A stretch of DNA of 64,000 nucleotides from Lepisosteus oculatus (taxonomy: Eukaryota; Chordata; Actinopteri; Semionotiformes; Lepisosteidae), in contig NC_090700.1 of assembly GCF_040954835.1 (NCBI RefSeq), forward strand, positions 27,445,501-27,509,500. The letters are read 5' to 3'. A model generated the notes under the pieces. That model saw only the letters and a program-made list of their open reading frames with translations, made no database searches and had not been told where the DNA came from. Position numbers and translations under genes: made by a program. Below, piece by piece: positions 25,060-36,700 of this stretch; position 1 is the stretch's first letter; every line of letters starts with the position of its first letter.

Positions 25060-26115
25060 GGTAGACCATGCAAAAAGTGTATAGTGCAGAAGTGTATTGA
25101 GTCTGAGACATTGCAGTTAGCTGTTAAGGATGTTTACTATAGTAGGGTAGATGCTGTTCTTGAGTCTAGTGGTCCTTGCTTTAATAATGTGGTACCACTT
25201 GCCAGAGTGCAGGGTGGAGCAGTTTGTTGCTTAGATGGTTGGGATCCTGTATGATGGATTGGGCTTTATTGTGACAGCGGATGGTGTGAATCTCACGATT
25301 GATGGTAAATCACATCCTCTAATCTTCTGTGACATTGCCACAACCCTTTGTAGTGCATACTTGTCATGGATGGTAGTCTTACTATAATACACAGTCATAC
25401 TACTAGTGAGGATACTTTATATTGTTCTATGTTCATGTTCATGAGTAGCTGGTTCTCCATACCACATTTATTTAAGCACTGCAGAAAGTGCGGGTGCTGT
25501 TGTGCCTTTTTCAGACTGACTACAGTGTTGTGAGACCAAGCCAAGTCAGTGGAGATCTGCAGACCAAGGAACTGAGGCATCTGACAGTTTCTACTGCTGT
25601 GCCATTGATACTGATTGGAGTGTGACTCCCTCTTGATCTCCTGAAGTTCACGATGAGTTATTTTATCTTGTTGACATTCAGGGCCAGATTGTTGTCAAGG
25701 TACCATTTTGTAAGATGCTCCACCCTAGTCCTGTATGCGGATTCATCATTGTTGATGATCAGCCCAATAAATGTGGTGTCATGTGCAAATTTAATAATGT
25801 GGTTGCTGCTGTAAGCGTCTGTACAGTAGTAGGTGAACAAGCAATATGGTCTAGGACTGAGACAGCAACCTTGGGGAGCTCCAGTGTTTAGGATCATTGT
25901 AGAGGAGATATTGATGCCAATTGTCACCACCTGAGGACTGCCCATCTGGAAATCCAGTATACAGTTGCAGATAAAATACCATAAGCGCAGAGTTTTGTGA
26001 CCAGCTTGGTGGGAACAATTGAGTAAAAGCTGAGCTGTAATCTATTCACAGCATATTAGCACAGATGCCCTGCCTATCTAAATGTTTTAGGACAGCATGT
26101 ATTGCTGGAGTTATG
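25060..26115 (-). pseudogene. LINE reverse-transcriptase remnant
   Basis: The minus-strand frame 25658-25945 contains [20 protein letters not shown] and [17 protein letters not shown], then NNDESAYR and [17 protein letters not shown] motifs of L2/CR1-like non-LTR elements. The catalytic FADD is FAHD, so the palm is dead. Degenerate sequence continues both ways. The left edge of a Tc1 fossil abuts it. Confidence 0.8.
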
Positions 26116-26129
26116 GCATCAGTTTTACT

Positions 26130-27470
26130 CATTTTGTTGAAAATTAAAATAATAAAAATCCTAATTGGAAAAGTATCCACCCCCTTAGCATTAACATCCT
26201 TAATAAGCTCTTCCTAAACCAGTTGTCTTCAGAATTTGCACAATTTGTCGATTGGAATACAGTTGTGTACATTAAATTGATTAACCATTCAATTTGAACA
26301 CACCTGTCTTTGTAAGGTTAAATACACTTGTCTGCGTGATTTCCCACTGTTGGACATTGCATACAAAGCAATTTGAAGACAAAAGAGGTTCTGCAACAAC
26401 TATGGAACAGAGTTATGGACAGACAGAAGTCAGGTAAAGTATATAAAAAGATTTCAAAACAACTGAGTATTCCACAAAGAACTATCAAATCCATTATCTG
26501 AAAGTGGTGGACTACTCAGTTAACTACTCATAAGACTACTCAGAATCTTCAACGACCTTCAAAACTCAGCAGCCAGGAACGAAGTTCATTGGTCAGAGAA
26601 GCAGTCAAGAAGCTAAAAACAACCCTTTGAAGACCTACAGTACAACGTGTTATAATTGAGATGGGAAAAAGTGAATCAACAATAGCTTCTACAAATCTGG
26701 GCTGTATGTTAGAGTGGCGAAGAGGAAGCCGTATTAGAAAAAAACACATGAAGTCCCACTTTGAATATGCAAAAAGGCATATACGGTAGGAACCTTGGAA
26801 ATGATGTGGGGGGAAAAACGATCTTATGAGACTGAATTTGAGTTATTTGGCCATAATGTCAAGCCTTATGTCTAGTGATAGAAGAGCACATTACTTACAA
26901 AACACCATTCCTTCCCTGAGGCACGGCAGTGACAACATAATGTTGTGGGGTGGCTTTTCATTGGCAGGGACTGGTAGGCTTGTCAAAATGAAGGGAAGAA
27001 TTGATGGAGCAAAATATAGCAATAGCAAGTAGATCCTGGAGCAAAAACAGGAACAGTCTGCAAAAGATCTGAAACTGGAATAGAGAGTCATATTTCAACA
27101 AGACAATTAACCCAAACACCAAAATCCGAAGCAACCCTTGAAATTGTTTAAAAAGAAGAAAGTGGAGGTCCTTGAGTGGCCCAGTCAAAATCCACACTTA
27201 AATCCAATAGAAATACTGTGACAGGGACTGAAAGTACACCACTGCTACCACAGTAATTGGGAGCAATTTTACAAGGAAGAGTGGGTGAGATGTGAAAAGA
27301 TGGTTACGACATACTCCAAGAGACATGAGGCTGTAATTGCTGAAAAAGGGGGAATAACTAAATATTAAATGTGTAAGGTCTCAGTTGGCAAATACTTGTC
27401 CAAGCTGGACAGAAGTGACAGAAGTAAGACTGACTGATCCATAATTTCCTTGTTAAAATTATCTTTTTTT
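26130..27470 (+). pseudogene. Decayed Tc1-family transposon
   Basis: Left end: AAAAGTATCCACCCCCTTAG. Fragments in different frames: an HTH-like start with [26 protein letters not shown] (the FGxN block), [20 protein letters not shown], a degraded DNDPKH block near 27090, and VEVLEWPSQNPHLNPIEIL at 27160-27225. Stops and frameshifts throughout. The right end near 27400-27470 is poorly preserved. Confidence 0.82.
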
Positions 27471-29700
27471 AAGAAGTGGTGAAGCCTGCAGCTCTTAAAA
27501 TCTCCAACATGTAGAAGTTAAATTCTGCAATCTGTAGGTACTACCTCCATTGTAAATGATTAAGTGAGAGATGTAATCTCTTACCATTGCGTCTATGGAC
27601 AACATCCTTCATTTCCTTGAGCCTGACTGGGAAAATCTAATCCGTTCTTGGTGATTTATTATTTGCCGCTTTTGTCCTTGTAGAACCCCAGTGTCAATGA
27701 AGTTAACATTATCCATTACCATGTCTTGTTCTACAACATTTCAGCAGGATGCTATTGGTGTTTTCTGTTGAAATATAAATGTAGCATGTTTACTATATTT
27801 TTGACATCTTCATCTTAATCCCTTATTATCTTATAAACTATTAAATCCAGCTTCTACATATCTATACTTGTGTAATACTGGAAAGATGTTATACATTTCC
27901 CGGTGCATCCAGTATATACAGCTGTAAACTGTATCTGTTTGCAGATCATTGCTTTCAGTTTACAGTTTCTTTCTTCTTTCTTCTTTCTTCTTCCCTCACA
28001 GTCTGAAAGTCTCCTTTTCTAAAATTAGAAAAACTATTATCTGCCTTGAGTGTCAGAGAATGAAAGTATACAGTACTATGGTCACAATTTGTCAGTAGGT
28101 CTATAACCCTTTAATGAATTCCTGGTTGTTTGAAAAGATTACGTCAATAAGTATATTTCCTAGTTAGAGAGTTCACAGATTGGTCTACGAAGAATTATTA
28201 ACCCTATTAGCTGAAATTGTTGACAATTTCAGGTTCTTTATTTTCTGTCACAAAATGCAAATTTATGTGTGGAAAGTGGAACCTTAAGACTAATATTCTT
28301 TTTCCAAATTAACCCACACAGATTCTAAACAACCTGTTTGCTTCTATTCTATACAGTAGCTTGCACGTTATTTTTAATATATTGCTTCACCCCACCACCT
28401 CCTTTGTCCTTCCTGAAAATGTAAAACTAAGTGAGAGCTCGGCTGGGTTGGAAATCAGCAGGCATGAGGGCCCTGAGGATCAAAGCCTGAAAGGCCTGGT
28501 GCAGCTGGTGGTGTGGCCAGTTTAGCTTCTTCTGAGGCAAGTGAACCAAAGAGAGTAAAAATGATTAAACTTTTTTGAAAGCAAACCCAATAAGTTAACT
28601 GTTTGTAGAAGGTAAAATACACTATTTTTAATCCTCTTGTACAGAACCCTAACTACTCTTCCAAACAACTGCCCAACACTGGGAGACAGAAAGCTAAAGC
28701 CAGGATGCAATATGCAAAACCAAGACAATACAAATGACAATATTAAACCCTTATCTTTTGGAACCTAATGATTAATTCGATTTCTAAGGAGTACTAAGGA
28801 TTAACATCCCCTGTTATATGCAAACATATAGTAGTATATAGATTTAGTCATATCCTTGATGTAATAGGAAATAAAGTGTAGAAAAACCAAGGAATTTAAT
28901 AAGTCAATGTCTGATCATTCCAAAATAAATAAAAAATAAATAAAAAATAAAAAGAAATAAACTCTGCTTTTCCAAAATGAAAGAAAATGTTCAGTTAGTA
29001 TTTCATACAAATTGAAGTGCAACTATCTGATAAAAAATAAACAATTCTTCTGCTTTGTAACTGGACACTAGATTTTTGGGTAAGGACAATTAGACATCGA
29101 CAGTGATTGTGGGAGGATAAAACTGGAGTAAAAAAGCAATTAAACAGAAGGAAGAAACTAAGCTTTTTATTATATTTTTCAGTAAAAAATGCAGGTGGAT
29201 TAAACACACTTCTGTTTTTCTTATTCACACAGAACAATACAAAATAATTATCATTTGTCTGTGTAAGTACAGTTACGTACAGTACAGTATGTAAGGCAGA
29301 CATCACTTGTTTAGAATCCTATCTCAAATGTATACAACTTGTAGTACAAGTGCATTTAAGATGAAAACTTCAGATTTGAAGGGAAACTGAAAGGCTTTGC
29401 TCAAGAGAATGATTATACATGAAATTTATCACAGAAAATATAAATTTCTTCTCTAAAGGTGTTAAAGAGGTGCATTGACCCATTCTAGTCCATGGGTTCT
29501 AGATCCACTGTAACCCAGTATTTTTACCAAATGTGCACCAACTGAACAATACTCTAGTAAATGCAACACACTTGCTGTCTACCAAAAATGCATATATGAT
29601 GCATGTTTATGCATTTTTTGCTATGCTAATTGCCTTATATAATTTAGTTAATGACACAATTGGATTCACATTGTAATCAATTGTAAGAAAATAGTGTCAC
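27471..29700. other. Spacer with simple repeats
   Basis: Contains a (TTTCTTC)n pyrimidine microsatellite at 27967-27995 and an (ATAAATAAA)n stretch at 28923-28965. No gene or RNA seen. Confidence 0.5.
27967..27995 (+). repeat. Pyrimidine (TTTCTTC)n microsatellite
   Basis: Runs of TTTC and TTC without interruption for about 29 bases. Confidence 0.8.
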
Positions 29701-29709
29701 TGTTTTCTA

Positions 29710-31112
29710 AAGAACAGGCTGGTAATGGTGCACATTAATACTGGCTTCACAGACAATCGAGAACCACTTCAGTTTGCATATCAAAATAATGCCCTTGCAT
29801 TATACGCTGCTTTGGCTCATTTAGACAATATAAGCACCTATGCCAGATTACTATTTATAAATTATAGTTCTGCATTTCATACTATAATCCCATCCATAAT
29901 TGAAAAAGTCAGCAAGCTTTTGGACTTTTTGGTACTTCTCTCTGTAACTGGATCCTGGATTTCCTTACGGGTAGACCTTTATCCTTGAGAGTCGATGATC
30001 CTTAGCACAGGGCTGGGATCTCAGTTCTCTGCTCTACTCCCTGTTCACCCACAAGTGTGTGGCTAGACACACCTCCAACCCCATCTTTAAGTTTGCTGAC
30101 GATTCCAACATTGTAAGCTTGAGCACAAACAATGATGAAATGGAGTACAGGAAAGAGGTTAAATAGCTGCTGGTATGGTGCCAGGACAACAACCACTCCC
30201 ACAATGTCAGCAAAACTAAGGAGCTGGCTGTTTATTTCAGGAAACAGTCCACAGCCCTCATTATATCAAAGGGGCTCCTGTGGAGATGGTCAGCAGTTTC
30301 TGGGTATTCATGTCACCATTAATTTGACCATGAGCTATCATATACTGTAGATGAGGTAATCATGTGAACACACCAGCGCCTTTACTTCCTTAGATTAGGT
30401 ATGTCTTCACAAACACTTACAAATTTCTACAGATGCACTGTAGAAATTATTCTCACTGAATACGTTACAGTGTGGTATGGTAATTGTTCAGCTCACAACC
30501 CTAAAAAACTACAGGAGGTGGTGGAGACAGCCCAGGCCATCACTGGTACAGAACTCCTCTCCTTTCAGACCATCTTCACTATGCACTGCCTCAGAATTGC
30601 GGATAATATATTTAAGGATCAAAACCTTGAGCATGCACTTTTCTCTCTTCTTCTTTCTGGCAGAAGATTTAAGAGTATAAAAGTCCCAGCCTTTAGATTC
30701 AAAGAAAGTTTCTTTCTCATAGCCATAAGACTTCTAAACACCACCTGTTAATCCTTAATCCTCCTATACTAACTTTACACCCCACTGATTTTGCACTGAA
30801 CTCACAATACTGTCCCTATTTGGTTTTTGCATATTGCTGCAATTTGAATACTGCTGAAGATTATAGTCGTTACTCTTGTATACTGTGGCTATTGAATTCT
30901 GTACTAATCTCATGTATACTGTTGCTAACTGTAGGTTTATGCATACTGCTGCTACTTGTATTTTATACTACTACTTTCCATTATTTTGTTGGCATACATG
31001 CTATTGTTTCAGGTTCCTGTTTTGTCTTCCTGTGCTGTCATTTATTATGTGAGGAAGCATGCAAGGAAGCATTTCATTGTACTCAGCTACATATGATAAT
31101 AAACTTGAACTG
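29710..31112 (+). pseudogene. L2/CR1-like LINE, RT to 3' tail, decayed
   Basis: LQFAYQNNALALYAALAHLD then LLFINYSSAFHTII at 29770-29895 is RT motif A with the catalytic Asp changed to Asn (usual F-D-YSSAF). At 30090-30130 another frame keeps FKFADDSNIVSL (motif C). 30401-30751 holds the C-terminal part, and 31055-31108 a 3' tail (GGAAGCATTTCATTGTACTC, CATATGATAATAAACTTGAA) typical of these LINEs. Frameshifts and stops. Confidence 0.82.
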
Positions 31113-31319
31113 TGAACATACCAGGACCATTGTGGATGTTGACAACAATTACGAAGGATATCTCCAGTATTGCTGATATACATATTTATAAAAGTTTAAT
31201 TCAGATCACCAGAATCATCAAGTCTAGTGTCATGCTTCCCCTCTGACATTTCATAGGAATTTTAAATATGAAAAAGAGGTAAATGTGTTTTATTCTGGCA
31301 GCATGCAACCAAAAAGTTA

Positions 31320-31553
31320 CAAGTGTGCGGAGGCAAGCCTTGCCTAAACCAGAGGCACTGGGAAGTTGAACATTTTAGGTGTTGGATAACAAAGGCCCTT
31401 CTGAAGTGTTTCAGTGTAAGGGAGCTGCTGTTTCTATTAATACTGCCCAGTGACAGACAGGACTGACAATGAGAGTTGAGGTTAAATAGATGGGGGCATT
31501 CTTTCCCTGCGTCTTTGTTCTGTCTGCTGTCTGTCCTATCCACTCCAGACACA
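31320..31553 (+). promoter_or_regulatory. tnni1: Candidate tnni1 promoter and noncoding first exon
   Basis: Non-repetitive DNA just after a LINE tail. It has an E-box CAAGTG (31320-31325), a near-MEF2 site CTATTAATAC (31434-31443, 9/10) and a TATA-like TTAAATAG (about 31484-31491). About 30 bases on comes a pyrimidine-rich stretch suitable for a start site, then the donor-like CACAG|GTAGGA (donor at 31554). The first coding exon begins 2.1 kb further on. The motifs are seen; promoter use is inference. Confidence 0.3.
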
Positions 31554-32524
31554 GGTAGGATGGCTTTGTTAATACCTTGAGTGAAGGCTATATTTTTGAA
31601 GGCTCCGTCTATTTTATTCAACTTAACCTGAGAGAAACGTCAGAAAGCTTTGTTTTTGGAAGTTTATTTTATTAAGTGATTGTTTTAATATTGTAGTCAT
31701 GCTTTAAAAACATACAGTGGGACAACCATTCCTTCAAGGTGTCATACTGTCATAAATTTCCAAATTTCATAGTAAAATATCACTCTTTGTATAAAATATA
31801 ATTAATTAAATAATAGCCTCAATTTTATATGAATTACATCTGTTTTTCTCTGTCTATAGGACTCAACCTTTGAATATTTTTGTCTAACTTTAATTTTTAT
31901 ATTATGCCAATTAGCTGTTTGATTGAAGTAAAAAAATAGAACATATTTTTTGTCAATGCAAAATAGTTTCAAAATATTTTCATTACAATGTTGATACTAA
32001 CTTAAGAATGGGAATCACTGAAGGAAATGTTTTTGCAAAAACATTTTTCCTGGAAGAATCAAACAGCACAGAATGCTATAAAAGATTACAGTCTTTAATA
32101 CAATCTGTAAGGGGACAGCTGAATTAAAAAAAAAATCTGACAAATTAATAATTGGACCCTGTCTTTTATCTTCAGTATAAGGGTGCTTATCTTACAATTG
32201 TCAATTTTGATTGCTAAACACTTTAATTTATCCCACAATAACATAAATTTGGTATTTGCCGCTATAAGAGGTTTTGTTTGTCCCATCATGCATTTTTGTA
32301 ACATGCAATATCTGATTTTAAGCGATGTAACCAAAAAGATCAAAAGTGAATCTGCATTATAGTTATTTTACAGTGATATTTGATATAATCGAATTACACT
32401 GCAATGATAAGTGGCAAAGCACTATTATTTAGGTAAAAATTACAAATGAAAATCTCTTATTATTTTCTGCATATCAAAGCTTTGACCCAGAAAGGGATGC
32501 CCTAAAGAAAATGTGAAGAAAAGG

Positions 32525-32586
32525 CTTTTAAATAACCTGGTTATTTGTAGAGCTTTGCCTCTTGACAGCTGTGGAATTCCCATCTG
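32525..32586 (+). promoter_or_regulatory. Candidate muscle enhancer: MEF2-like and E-box cluster
   Basis: An A/T core CTTTTAAATAAC (32525-32536), an inverted MEF2-like GGTTATTTGTAG (32539-32550), E-box CAGCTG (32566-32571) and E-box CATCTG (32581-32586) fall within 62 bases, about 1.1 kb before the tnni1 start-codon exon. Slow troponin I genes are known to have an upstream MEF2/E-box enhancer, but no sequence comparison could be made here. Confidence 0.3.
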
Positions 32587-33670
32587 CAGACTAATCCTTT
32601 AGAGAAACCAGGCCTTGCTATGTAGCTGAAATTGTCTAAATGCTTGAATCAGTCTGTCATCCTACCCCCATTTGTCTACTGCAGTATCAGCTTCTTTTTT
32701 GGGTGCATTGTCACTACAATCAAGTGTTCCAGAGAAATGAACCAGAAGCCACGCTTATCTTCTAAGCTAGGCTCAGTCTTCACAAGCAGTTGCCAATGAC
32801 TGACCTGAGAGCAGAGTTAATCCATTAAATGCCAAGTTTGCCCTCAAGATAGCTTTAACTTTTTACACAGGTTCTTTTTTTAAAGTCCGGGCTGACTGAT
32901 TAGGTTCAATTGTAAATTAAAATATTGGTTATATTCCAATGTGATTCTTTTATGAAAAAAAATGCAAAATAACTCCTAATTTGCCTTGGAGACTGAACTG
33001 AATTTTAAAAATAGGTATGTTTGGTAATGGGAAAAATGTTTAGGATACTGTTACATTACTAGCTATGCTGTTTCATAGACTTCTTTATACTAGTGTTATC
33101 TTTATATATTGATAATATTCCATATTACGTGTATGATGCACTTCATTCTATAGAATGTACATTGATGGGAATGTAATCTTAAATTAGGATAGTCAGAGAT
33201 ATAACTTGATTTATCTTTTTTCACCTTTTTCTATGTACATTTTACATGCTACAGAACACATATGAGAACACTGCCATTTCATTGATTATATTTTTTACCT
33301 AAAAATGATGTCAAACGAAACGTAGTAAACAATATTAACTTGATCTGTCTTAATTTGACCTCACTGGGACACTTAATCTTGAAAGGTTCCTTAAGAATAT
33401 ATCTTTCGAATATTTATATAGAACATATCAATGAAAATGTATATTGAGGTATATGAATCTTTTTTAGTGATTCTGACCAGACTCAACACTTATTGCCGCC
33501 CTACTGATCCTTCTTTTAATGTTAGGTAATAAATGTCGATTTTTTTATTTTGCCATTTCTGTGAAAACACAAATTTCATCAGCTGTTACACTTAACACCA
33601 AGAAAAATAATACAAGATTTTGTCATCAGTCACAGGTGCATTATCAAAACAATTTTGTTTTGTCTTGTAG

Positions 33671-33705
33671 GTTGAGTCATTTTGAGCCAAGATGCCGGAG
33701 CAAGC
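33671..33705 (+). CDS. tnni1: tnni1 exon with start codon
   Basis: The acceptor TTGTAG ends at 33670. The exon holds 21 bases of 5'UTR, then ATG at 33692 and codons for M-P-E-Q plus two bases (GC). The donor GTGAGT starts at 33706. The MPE start matches vertebrate slow troponin I, and the exon is the first of a phase-consistent chain. The ATG context is CAAGATGC, with A at -3 and G at -1. Confidence 0.9.
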
Positions 33706-36700
33706 GTGAGTATTATTTAACTTACAGATGTTCCTTGCCACCTGTGTATATCAACTTTTGACATTTGCTACCTGCATGTTTTTATATTTTTTTTGTTTAT
33801 TTCATTTATGTTTTTGTTTACAAATTATTCATCCATTTTCTCTTCTTTTTTTACAGACAAGAGGTAAGTTAAATTTAATATGAATCTTTTTTTCTGCCTC
33901 TAATTAAATATAGCATTCATTTTTGATAGAGAGCAGAGTTCCTGCACTCTTATTAAATACAGATTAATACATATTTTTGTTCTGAAAGATTTTCATGCAA
34001 ATATTTTCATTTCATTTTAAATATTAAAAATAAGATTCTTACTTTGAGAACAAAAACCTCACAGTAAAACCATCTGAACTGCAAGAAAAAGGAAAATCTG
34101 CAGTGAACTTTGTATGTTTTCAGCATTTATTTTTCATAGATGCTTGATAAAGATCACAGAAGAGGAGATCCAGTAAAATTCATAATATTAAAGATGATTT
34201 TTTAAAACTTATTTTTCAGAGAAAATCCAAGATAACTGCTTCCCGCAAGCTTATGCTTAAGGTAAGGAAAATGGCTGCAGTAAACCAGGTAGTGCTCATT
34301 GACCAGGGGCAGATTAACGAACAGACTGGCATAGACTGTAGCCTAGGGGCCCAGGATGATCAGGAGCCCCTGACTGGCCATTATTTTTGTGGCTAGCATC
34401 AAAATGTGTGATAGAAATATCGAGAAAATATACCAAAAAGAAGCTAGCGAGTCCAGGTTCTCAGGCTTGTGCCCTCACTGCTCCTGCCTCAGTTTGTCCC
34501 TCACCACATAGGCTCGAACCCGGGTCGCCAGCATTGCTCAACAGGGGTATTGCCAGCTGAGCTAAAGAAGACCTTCCTCAGCTCAGGTGGCCAACCTCCC
34601 TGTTATGTGAAGGGGAGTAGAGGGTGGTGCCGACACTGCGCTGCAACTGGTTGGTACAACCTGTATGTCGGCGATATTGGTTACAATCTGATAGTGGGGA
34701 GCAAAAACAAAAAACACAGTGTTTAAAATGACAGCATAAGAAGGATTTACTTAAAAAGTCCCCAGATTGACTGGTTATTTTTAGCCTGCTGGATTGTCAT
34801 CCAGTAAGCCAGAGCCAGACCCCGACCCCAGTGTTTATGGCTAACATTATAGCCAGTGCTACAGTATAACAGCTAGCCGTAGCTAGCTCTAGCCTGGGTG
34901 CAGACTACATCAACGCCAATCATGATGACAAGCCAGCTCGTAGATTGGCTGTGAATCTCATTTACTGGTTGCATTGCTGTACTTACATTACAGGCTATAG
35001 TAGTGTGTGTGCGTGTTCCCTGTTTGTTCAGCGTCATATTCTGTTTGAATCGACAGTAGCAGGCTCTTACTCCGAACACTTCACTAAATTATTATAGTAT
35101 TATAGTAGGGCTGGCTACAAACGTGTAGCCTAGGGGCCTCTGATCACCTTAATCCACCACTAGTAGTGTTTGAAAGAAATTGGCATTTGAAATGAAAAAG
35201 TATAAATATTTCAAATTAATTGACTGTGTATTTGAATTTTGTTACAAATTATGTAATGCTCAACTTTAGTAGTTCTTTATTAAGCTTTGTATCTTTTCAC
35301 TTGAATACAATTTACACTATGGACTTGATTGTCAAAAGATGGCGATGGCCTTTATACTCACTTTGATTTTAAAAAAGAGGGTATTCTTGAATGCAGCAAT
35401 TAAATACTGATAATCTCAGTTCAAGAAAATCCTGAAAAATTATTAAGAATACTGAAAAAAATGTTTTATTCAGTAAAACCTTAGCCATATTAGAGGGCCT
35501 ACCTAACATGGTTTTATGGTTACATTTTTTTTTAGGGTTTCTCAATTTTTTGCCTACCTACAGTAGCAGTTTTGTGCATTCCCCAGGCATAATTCCAATT
35601 GACTGTTACACAACAAACGGTGGTCACAACTGAATCAGTGAATTGAGGGCATTGCAGTTCTTGATGTTATTTCTATTTTAAATTCTAAGAAGGTAAATTT
35701 TCAATAATTTCAGTGATACAGTTCCTTCGGATAAAAAATAACTCCACATGAAAACCATGTGATTCTGTAAACACATACCAGGTGCTCAGTGTTTGGTACC
35801 TGAATTTAATTAAATTGCCAAAAGCAGTTGATGAAATTCTGTATAAGCACCCATTCAAAAAGAAGATGATGAACATTGCTCAGCAGACTGCTAATCAGCA
35901 GACTAATTCAGAGAAGACAACAACAAGTAACGTGATTGACAGGCCAAATCCTGGAAGCCAGGTCACCACTCTAGCCCTGAATCTGTGACCCTTCTGTATA
36001 ACCATTTTCAGATTGCAGTAGATATAGCACAACACACTCAAATTAAGAAATAATCTGCACATCGCCACCATGGATATTACTCTGTTTTCTTGAAAATGGT
36101 CCACATGCTTATGGTTGTTTCATATTATGTGGCCAAAAAAACTATATGAAAAACAATAGGAAAGATAACATGTATTGTGATGTTATGGTGAGCATTATGC
36201 ACTGTGTTTTTCAAGCCAGTTGGTGGGTAGTGGAATTGGAAGGATATAGAAAGGAATAATTCTTAACAAACACCAATTGCGGGCAAACTTACTACAATAC
36301 ACAAAGTCCTTCAGTCAACAGTTTTTTGTTTCATCCCTGCATGCCAACAGAACAATACACGACCACACAGGCTACATTAGTGAGGCTTCAAGAAAACAGT
36401 TTAATCTAAGTTTCATTTAACTTATTCTGACTAACCTTTTTCCCCATCTAACAAGAGTCCAATGACATATTTGTGATACCAAATTACCACAGTCATCAAC
36501 AGTAGAAAACACACTCAGGCAGCCTTCACCAGCTGACCAGTGATGCGTTGATGTCGTTTTTTATTCAAATTTTAATATATTTAATTAATATTTTCCAACA
36601 TCGTTGACTAAATCCATTGAAACTGAATGTTGCACTCCCTTCATGCATACATATAGAAGTGCTTTTCCGATCTTTACCACAAGAGGGAGAAAACAATTTA

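Larger units (their letters stand above)
31113..33670. other. Upstream region of tnni1
   Basis: No repeats recognised after 31112. Holds the candidate promoter (31320-31553) and motif cluster (32525-32586) listed above. The rest is AT-rich without clear signal. Confidence 0.5.

Noticed and set aside
34502..34573. tRNA gene on the minus strand
   Set aside because: A and B boxes are present, but the acceptor and anticodon stems do not pair convincingly and it sits inside a repeat.
36678..36691. CTCF site CCACAAGAGGGAGA
   Set aside because: Three mismatches, two in important positions.
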